Below, piece by piece: positions 1 through 4,957 of a DNA stretch of 6,513 nt (its first letter is position 1; each line of letters opens with the position of its first letter). A program made the position numbers and the translations under genes. Location: NCBI GenBank assembly GCA_002338715.1, contig DDIR01000117.1, forward strand, positions 22,691-29,203, written 5' to 3'. The notes beneath the pieces were generated by a model, which saw only the letters and a program-made list of their open reading frames with translations, did not search any database and had not been told where the DNA came from. This DNA comes from Phycisphaerales bacterium UBA1845. Lineage in GTDB: Bacteria > Planctomycetota > Phycisphaerae > UBA1845.

Positions 1-1023
1 GTCGTCGCCGTGAAGTATGCCGCCGATATTTCCGCCCAATCCGCCGTCATCCCAAATCCACGAGACGGCATTCGACATTCCTTCGCAATCGTCGTCGTCC
101 GAACAACTCGCACCCGCGTTCAGCGAATGCTCTGAACATTGACCGCCACCGTTGGAATAGAGCCCGCAGTCATTCCCGCAGCATCCGGTCATCCCGGTGG
201 CAGAGACCATCACGCGTTTGCCGGCGCGCTGAAGTTCGCGAAGCGTGGGATAGCGATGTCGGTGCGCCGCGCCCACGGGAACGACGGGCTCGCAATCTTC
301 GATGTGTGCGCCGCTACCGTCTACCCAGATGCAATCGCCATCGCTGCTGCATTTGCGCCCGTCCACTTCACCACCATCGCAAAACGTTTTGCTGCGGGAC
401 GCTGGATAGGCATAGGCATCGCGTCCGTACCCATCGAGCCCGACGAACAAAGCTTCGTTCGGTTTCCAAACCAAGCCAGCCCCCCGATCGAGATGCTCCT
501 TCACTGAGTCTTCGATTCGATCAGCGATCTCTTGAAGGGTAAACGGTAGGCTGGCATCCTGGCACTGGTTCTCTGCCTGCACCACGCAACTTCCATACGG
601 TAAATACTCGATCTGCACCCATACGAAATCCTGTCGAATGGCAATGAAATCGCCGATCTCCTCGATGACGTCATCGAACTTCGTCTTGTCCCAAGCGCAC
701 AAATCGTTGTGGCAGACGTAAAGGTCGTCGTCGAGAACATGGAGGTCGAGGGCGATGATTCTCGCACCGCGTTCGAGCATGGACGTGACGGTCAGCGATT
801 GATTCGGATCGGTGTCGTGTCCGTATGCGAAACTGCTGTAGGCGTTGTGAGCGCCCAACCGCATGACCCAGTTGAGCGGTTCATCCTGGGCGATCGCGTT
901 GCGTTGATTGTCGACGGCGAACCGTACCCAGGAATTCGTCGCACCCTGCCCGAATGCGGCCGTGTATGAAATCAATACGCCAAGTGCTGCGACCAAATTT
1001 GCGATCTTCCGCTGCGTCCCCAT
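1..1023 (-). CDS. Secreted PLC-like phosphodiesterase (PI-PLC X-type fold), 3' end outside window
   Basis: The frame is open for 341 codons from ATG at 1023 to the left edge. Residues 1-25 look like a signal peptide (R5/K6, then a hydrophobic stretch, probable cleavage near AFG-QG), so the product is exported. The body matches the PLC-like TIM-barrel phosphodiesterase superfamily: LGAHNAY at 56-62, ALDLHV at 91-96, VCHN at 103-106, VQIEYL at 136-141, and PTLRELQRAGKRVMV at 259-273. Against mammalian PLC-delta1, H59/N60 fit the general-base His and a calcium-binding Asn, D93 a calcium ligand, H105 the second catalytic His, and E139 the later calcium Glu; the spacings agree closely. The remaining calcium Glu corresponds to Ala91. 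Cys-rich stretches (C215, C225, C231; C281, C282, C286; C307, C313) suggest disulfides and insertions outside the barrel core. Family assignment is good; the substrate (phosphoinositide or another phosphodiester) is unknown. It is transcribed divergently from the sigma factor gene. Confidence 0.8.
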   Translation of the reverse strand, partial: MGTQRKIANLVAALGVLISYTAAFGQGATNSWVRFAVDNQRNAIAQDEPLNWVMRLGAHNAYSSFAYGHDTDPNQSLTVTSMLERGARIIALDLHVLDDDLYVCHNDLCAWDKTKFDDVIEEIGDFIAIRQDFVWVQIEYLPYGSCVVQAENQCQDASLPFTLQEIADRIEDSVKEHLDRGAGLVWKPNEALFVGLDGYGRDAYAYPASRSKTFCDGGEVDGRKCSSDGDCIWVDGSGAHIEDCEPVVPVGAAHRHRYPTLRELQRAGKRVMVSATGMTGCCGNDCGLYSNGGGQCSEHSLNAGASCSDDDDCEGMSNAVSWIWDDGGLGGNIGGILHGDD

Positions 1024-1029
1024 GATTCG

Positions 1030-1035
1030 TCCTTT
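1030..1035 (-). promoter_or_regulatory. Shine-Dalgarno site for the PLC-like gene
   Basis: The minus strand reads AAAGGA, then six bases, then ATG at 1023. This is a well-spaced ribosome binding site. It supports the start chosen, as does the signal peptide that begins directly after it. Confidence 0.65.
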
Positions 1036-1147
1036 GCAAATCGAATTGCTTTCGTCTTCAAGCGTACCGACAGGGTTGGGCCTATCGGACGCCGGCAGTT
1101 TGCGACTACCCATTGAGACGTATGCAAACGGCGCGGATGCGGGGCAG

Positions 1148-1165
1148 AAAAAGTGCCGACTTTTT
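1148..1165. repeat. AT-rich inverted repeat (7-bp arms, 4-nt loop)
   Basis: AAAAAGT (1148-1154) and ACTTTTT (1159-1165) are perfect inverted arms around GCCG; one further T follows. It stands out as an A/T block in GC-rich surroundings. It could be an operator, a bendable promoter element or a weak terminator-like stem. The position, about 125 nt from the PLC-like start and about 107 nt from the sigma gene start, favours a regulatory role, but this is a guess. Confidence 0.4.
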
Positions 1166-1233
1166 TGCGATCCGGCGATTGATTTGCCAGCGACCGACTA
1201 CTTAACCCTTTATGCATACACAACTTGCAGTTA

Positions 1234-1242
1234 TGGTATAGT
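1234..1242 (+). promoter_or_regulatory. Probable extended -10 promoter of the sigma-kinase operon
   Basis: TGG followed by TATAGT (1237-1242) matches the extended -10 pattern TGn-TATAAT with one mismatch. No good -35 hexamer lies 16-18 nt upstream, as is common for extended -10 promoters. Transcription would start near 1249, giving a leader of about 24 nt before the GTG start. This suggests reading by the housekeeping sigma factor rather than pure autoregulation, but an overlapping ECF-type promoter cannot be excluded by eye. Confidence 0.5.
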
Positions 1243-1261
1243 GTTGGGTGAAACCGAATCC

Positions 1262-1265
1262 GGAG
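1262..1265 (+). promoter_or_regulatory. Shine-Dalgarno site fixing the GTG start of the sigma factor
   Basis: GGAG lies seven bases before GTG at 1273. No in-frame ATG is nearby, and the family N-terminus (ITEVLSRLVNGD) begins about eight residues after this GTG. Together these support the non-ATG start. Confidence 0.6.
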
Positions 1266-1272
1266 CCTGACT

Positions 1273-1848
1273 GTGCCTGACCAAACCAACGAACCCATCA
1301 CCGAAGTGCTAAGCCGGCTGGTCAACGGCGATGCGCAGGCAGCGGAGGTGTTGTATCCGCGTGTCTATGCCGAGTTGCGGGCGATTGCGGGTAGATGGTT
1401 CAGAGGTGGTGGGCGCGATTCAACGCTTCAGCCGACCGCGCTGGTTCATGAGGCGTACATCCATTTGATCGACGAAACGCAGGCGGGATGGCAGAGTCGC
1501 TCGCATTTCTTCGGCGTCGCTGCATCGGCGATGCGGCAGATTTTGATTCAACACGCGCGGCGACGATCTGCAAAAAAACGCGGGAGCGATTGGTCGCGGG
1601 TCACGTTGTCAGCCGCGGCTATTGAAGAACAAGGACTCTTGGACCTTCTGGATCTTGACGATGCATTGCATGCCCTTGAACGCGTCCACCAACGTCAGGC
1701 GAAAGTTGTCGAGTTGCGGTTCTTTGGTGACCTGACCGTTGAAGAAACCGCGCAAGTCCTCGGCGTGTCGGAGCGTACGGTCAAAGCCGACTATCGAATG
1801 GCCCGGGCGTTTCTTTCCGACAAGCTCGAATCGAATCAAAATCGTTAA
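1273..1848 (+). CDS. ECF-subfamily RNA polymerase sigma factor (Sigma70_ECF / TIGR02999 type)
   Basis: This 191-residue protein has the two domains of an ECF sigma factor and directs RNA polymerase to a specific promoter set. Region sigma-2 covers about residues 9-104, with the family signatures LQPTALVHEAYIHLID (52-67) and SRSHFFGVAASAMRQILIQHARRR (75-98, written here as a landmark). Region sigma-4 covers about 130-186 and holds the helix-turn-helix, including LTVEETAQVLGVSERTVKAD (154-173). The length and motifs fit the planctomycete/acidobacterial class often found beside Ser/Thr kinases (called ECFSTK groups in the literature). The kinase gene follows after 13 nt, so the two are an operon and the kinase is the likely regulator. 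No anti-sigma factor gene is seen. The start is GTG, supported by GGAG at 1262. The target promoters are unknown. Confidence 0.93.
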   Translation: MPDQTNEPITEVLSRLVNGDAQAAEVLYPRVYAELRAIAGRWFRGGGRDSTLQPTALVHEAYIHLIDETQAGWQSRSHFFGVAASAMRQILIQHARRRSAKKRGSDWSRVTLSAAAIEEQGLLDLLDLDDALHALERVHQRQAKVVELRFFGDLTVEETAQVLGVSERTVKADYRMARAFLSDKLESNQNR

Positions 1849-1861
1849 GTAGAGATTCTCG

Positions 1862-4807
1862 ATGGACGCCAAGCGCTACAGCCAGGTCGAAGCACTGTTC
1901 AACCAATGTTGCGACCTTGCACCCGATGAGCGCGATGCCCTTTTGAACAATGCCTGCGCCGGCGACAACGAACTTCGCAACGCAGTCGAAAACCTCCTGC
2001 GCCACGATCGCGACACCCAGCAGTTCGATGAAGATCGAAAAGTCGGCGCGATGGCGGCGGCTTCCCTCGCGATGTTCGACGCGGAGTCGGAAGCGATCCC
2101 CCAGTCGATCGGTCCATACCGCGTCATTCGCAAACTCGGATCGGGCGGCATGGGCGTTGTTTATTTGGCCGAACAGGATCAGCCGCGCCGCCAGGTGGCG
2201 GTCAAAGTCCTGCGGCCAATGCTTTTTACCCGCGAATCGTTTCGACGTTTTGAGTTTGAAGCACAAGTGCTCGGGAAACTGCAGCATCCGGGTATCGCCC
2301 ATATCTACGATGCCGGTACGATCGGGTCGGACCGCAATCGCATTTCATATTTCGCGATGGAATACGTTGATGGCGTCGCCCTGACCGAATATGCCAGACA
2401 GAAGAATCTCGACGTGCGCACGTCGCTTGAGTTGATCGCGAGAATCTGCGATGCCGTTCACCATGCCCATCAGAAAGGTGTGATTCATCGCGATCTGAAG
2501 CCGGCGAATATTCTTGTGGTGGGTGAAGGGGTAAGGGAAGGCACTGAGGCACCAAGGCACGGAGGCACAGAGGGTAATCGGCGTGACCGATCCACTTCGT
2601 CGCTTCGTCACTCCGTTACTTCGTCACTGCTCTCGCATACTGCCATTGGCCAACCCAAAATCCTCGACTTCGGCGTGGCCCGCGCAACCGATGGCGATGT
2701 TCAAGCTGCAACGATGCAGACGGACGTTGGGCAACTAATTGGAACCATTCCATACATGAGCCCGGAACAGGTTACCGGCGTCAGCAGCGACATCGACACT
2801 CGCAGCGACGTATATGCGCTCGGAGCCGTAGCGTTTGAATTGCTCGCGTCGAAGCTTCCGTTGGATTTGCGGCAACGTTCGATCCCTGAAGCGGCTCGCA
2901 TGATCCGCGAAGATGAACCGACGCGGTTGGGCACCGTAAACACAGCCTGCCGCGGCGACATCGAAGTGATTGTGGCGAAAGCGCTCGAAAAGGATCGCAG
3001 CCGTCGATATCAATCAGCTGCCGAATTTGCGGACGATATCCGGCGGTACCTGCGCGACGAACCCATCGCGGCCAAACCGGCAACGTTCTTCTACCAGTTG
3101 CAGAAATTCTCGCGACGCAACAAGGGGTTGGTGGCTGGAATCGCGCTGGCGATTGTTGCGATGATGATCGGAACGGGCGTGGCGGTTTGGCAGGCCGTCG
3201 AAGCGCGGTCCGCACAACACATCGCCGAGAAGCGGTTCCACGACGTGCAGGAACTGGCCAACACCGTCATCTACGATTTCTACGACGCGATACGGCCGCT
3301 AAACGGATCGCTAGAAGCAAGTCAACTGCTGATCGAAACGGCGCTCAAATACGCCAACAATCTTGCCGAGCAAGGTGTCGAAGATCAGGCGCTCGCCCAT
3401 GACCTTGTGGGTGCGTACCTGCGCATCGGACAGATGCAGGGGCATCCCCATCACGTCAATGTCGGTGACACCGAAGGCGCACTCGCAAGCTACCGCAAGG
3501 CGCTCGAACTGGCGCAAGATGCGGCAGAACGTTGGCCCGACAACCCCACCGCACAGCGCGATCTGGGACTCGGCCACGAAGCGGTCGCCTCGCTTCACAT
3601 TGCATTGGGTCGTCTTGAAAACGTCGAAGCACACCTGCGGAAATATGCCGAAATCGCCGAACAACTAAAAAATGCATTTCCGCCAGCACATGCAGCCCGC
3701 CGCGACCCCGGTCTCGCACACAACAAGCTTGGCCGCCTGTACGAAAATCAGGGCGATCTCGTCAAAGCACAAGCCGAATACAAAAGGAGCTACGAAGCCC
3801 GACTGCTCTTGGCCAGTGACCAACCGGAATACAAGATGTTTCAAATGGATCTGGCCAAGAGTCAAAGCAAACTCGGTGACATCCACTTGCGCCTGGGCGA
3901 ATTGGACGAAGCCCTGAAATGGTTTCGCGAAAGCCACGCCATGCGCGAGCGATACGTCGAAGGCAGTCGCAACGAAGCCGACGGAGTCCGCACGCTCTCG
4001 CTGACACACGGGCGAATCGGACAGGCGCTGCTTTCATTGGGGCGATACGAAGAAGCCCGCACCGAATTTGAGGCCTATCGCGATCTGCGGCAAGGATTGG
4101 TCAAGAGCAACCCGGGCGATGCAAGGGCCAAACGTGATCTGGCAGTCGCGCACTACCGGTTGGGCGAATTCAACAAACAAATCGGTAATTACGAGCAGGC
4201 AGCAAACGCATTTGGCCAGTTCGTCGGTATCCTCGAAGAACTATCAAACGAGTCAACCAACGATGCGCGAGCACTTACCGATCTCGCATCGGGACACTTT
4301 CAACTGGGTTCGGTTTTGCTCGAAACAGGCGAAGTCAGCCGCGCACTGGAATCGCTCAATCATTCGGTGGAATTGGCCGACGCGGCTGTCGATGTCGCTC
4401 CCGATCGGCCGGAAGCGAAACTTGTGCGGATCATGGCCCAATCAGACATTGGTCTTGCGCTCATGCAACAGCAAGATCTCGAGCGGGCCATCACAATCCT
4501 GAAGGAATCGTGGGCAAAGTGTGAGAACGAATTCAAAGACGCGAGCGGTGAGGTCGATGTCGAAATAACCAAGTCCCAGGTGGCCATGCGCCTTGGAGAC
4601 GCATACACGCAGTCGGCTCAAGCGTCGGAGGATAAATCGATCGCAATAGGTGAACATCTTGATGCCGCGATCGAACACTACCGATCATGCCTGTCGGTGC
4701 TGAATCGCTTGGATCAAGCGGGCATCCTGCCCCCCAACCAAGTCGAAGCGATGAATCGAGTCCGCGCAGTCATTCAAACCATGCAATCAGAAACGCCTTC
4801 TGAATAA
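1862..4807 (+). CDS. Receptor-like Ser/Thr protein kinase with TM helix and C-terminal TPR region
   Basis: This 981-residue Hanks-type kinase starts with the helical lead segment common in this family (VEALFNQC..., 8-50). The kinase domain spans about 84-400: Gly loop GSGGMG (93-98), ATP lysine K115, probable alpha-C glutamate E133, catalytic HRD 209-211 with K213 and N216, DFG 269-271, GTIPYMSPEQ (294-303), and D316 of RSDVYALG. All key catalytic residues are present, so it should be active. One membrane helix (about 423-446) follows, then about 530 residues of helical TPR-type repeats, including GDTEGALASYRKALELA (535-551), which I recognise as a conserved stretch of these kinases. The TPR part probably faces the periplasm or exterior and binds partners; the signal is unknown. 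Odd feature: about 40 extra residues (221-260) between NILVV and PKILDFG, encoded by a periodic DNA element. It follows the sigma gene after 13 nt; only a weak AGAGA precedes the ATG, so translational coupling is likely. Confidence 0.93.
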   Translation: MDAKRYSQVEALFNQCCDLAPDERDALLNNACAGDNELRNAVENLLRHDRDTQQFDEDRKVGAMAAASLAMFDAESEAIPQSIGPYRVIRKLGSGGMGVVYLAEQDQPRRQVAVKVLRPMLFTRESFRRFEFEAQVLGKLQHPGIAHIYDAGTIGSDRNRISYFAMEYVDGVALTEYARQKNLDVRTSLELIARICDAVHHAHQKGVIHRDLKPANILVVGEGVREGTEAPRHGGTEGNRRDRSTSSLRHSVTSSLLSHTAIGQPKILDFGVARATDGDVQAATMQTDVGQLIGTIPYMSPEQVTGVSSDIDTRSDVYALGAVAFELLASKLPLDLRQRSIPEAARMIREDEPTRLGTVNTACRGDIEVIVAKALEKDRSRRYQSAAEFADDIRRYLRDEPIAAKPATFFYQLQKFSRRNKGLVAGIALAIVAMMIGTGVAVWQAVEARSAQHIAEKRFHDVQELANTVIYDFYDAIRPLNGSLEASQLLIETALKYANNLAEQGVEDQALAHDLVGAYLRIGQMQGHPHHVNVGDTEGALASYRKALELAQDAAERWPDNPTAQRDLGLGHEAVASLHIALGRLENVEAHLRKYAEIAEQLKNAFPPAHAARRDPGLAHNKLGRLYENQGDLVKAQAEYKRSYEARLLLASDQPEYKMFQMDLAKSQSKLGDIHLRLGELDEALKWFRESHAMRERYVEGSRNEADGVRTLSLTHGRIGQALLSLGRYEEARTEFEAYRDLRQGLVKSNPGDARAKRDLAVAHYRLGEFNKQIGNYEQAANAFGQFVGILEELSNESTNDARALTDLASGHFQLGSVLLETGEVSRALESLNHSVELADAAVDVAPDRPEAKLVRIMAQSDIGLALMQQQDLERAITILKESWAKCENEFKDASGEVDVEITKSQVAMRLGDAYTQSAQASEDKSIAIGEHLDAAIEHYRSCLSVLNRLDQAGILPPNQVEAMNRVRAVIQTMQSETPSE
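2522..2641 (+). repeat. In-frame periodic repeat element inserted in the kinase domain
   Basis: Kinases of this family normally run from NILV to KILDFG with a turn of a few residues; here about 40 codons intervene. The DNA is patterned. Four 8-bp units lie at 2540-2571 (GGCACTGA, GGCACCAA, GGCACGGA, GGCACAGA). A central perfect 5-bp hairpin follows (ATCGG 2577-2581, loop CGTGA, CCGAT 2587-2591). Four 8-bp units then lie at 2595-2626 (CTTCGTCG, CTTCGTCA, CTCCGTTA, CTTCGTCA). The arms are partly complementary in antiparallel pairing. The encoded peptide is Gly/Thr/Arg/Ser-rich and low in complexity, unlike the rest of the kinase. The outer borders are approximate, set by where kinase homology stops and resumes. 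It resembles coding-sequence invasion by a palindromic repeat; mobility is inferred. Confidence 0.75.
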
Positions 4808-4957
4808 GCATTTTTGATATCCCGCGCAGTTCCAGGCGGCTGACGTTCCATTTCTTGACGCCCTCCGCGACCGAATTTTCTGGGAGCCGTGTTGATTGAG
4901 GCGGCTCCCTTTTTTTTGGTAACTTGGATTCGACGCCCCGATCGAATTTCGGTCCTG
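4808..4957. other. Convergent intergenic region
   Basis: This 150-nt stretch lies between the stop codons of the kinase (plus) and the Cys-rich protein gene (minus). It contains the operon terminator at 4882-4917 and no gene that I can support. No separate terminator with a U-tract is visible for the minus-strand gene. Confidence 0.6.
4882..4917 (+). terminator. Rho-independent terminator of the sigma-kinase operon
   Basis: GGGAGCCG (4882-4889) and CGGCTCCC (4902-4909) form a perfect 8-bp GC-rich stem with a 12-nt loop, followed at once by eight T residues (4910-4917). It lies 75 nt after the kinase stop codon. Read on the minus strand, the stem is followed by AGAAAATT, not a T-run, so it should act mainly on plus-strand transcription. 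Confidence 0.92.

Larger units (their letters stand above)
1024..1272. other. Divergent intergenic region
   Basis: This 249-nt stretch separates two divergent genes and should carry promoters for both. It holds the minus-strand ribosome binding site (1030-1035), an AT-rich inverted repeat (1148-1165), the palindrome TATGCATA (1211-1218), a likely plus-strand extended -10 box (1234-1242) and the sigma gene ribosome binding site (1262-1265). I found no convincing -10/-35 pair for the minus-strand gene. Open frames crossing the region on either strand show no family-like composition and are treated as spurious. Confidence 0.6.

Noticed and set aside
139..969. Plus-strand open frames at 139-507 and 709-969
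   Set aside because: They lie opposite the PLC-like gene, which has a signal peptide, ribosome binding site and catalytic motifs in a frame open for 341 codons.
908..1325. Open frames crossing the divergent intergenic region (908-1270 plus, 972-1325 minus)
   Set aside because: No recognisable domains. They overlap the starts of two well-supported genes and the likely promoter.
2522..2641. Intron, frameshift or assembly error in the kinase gene
   Set aside because: The insert is a multiple of three, has no stop codon in frame, and homology resumes at once in the same frame. It lacks the length and features of a group I or II intron. An assembly artefact is unlikely given its structured symmetry.
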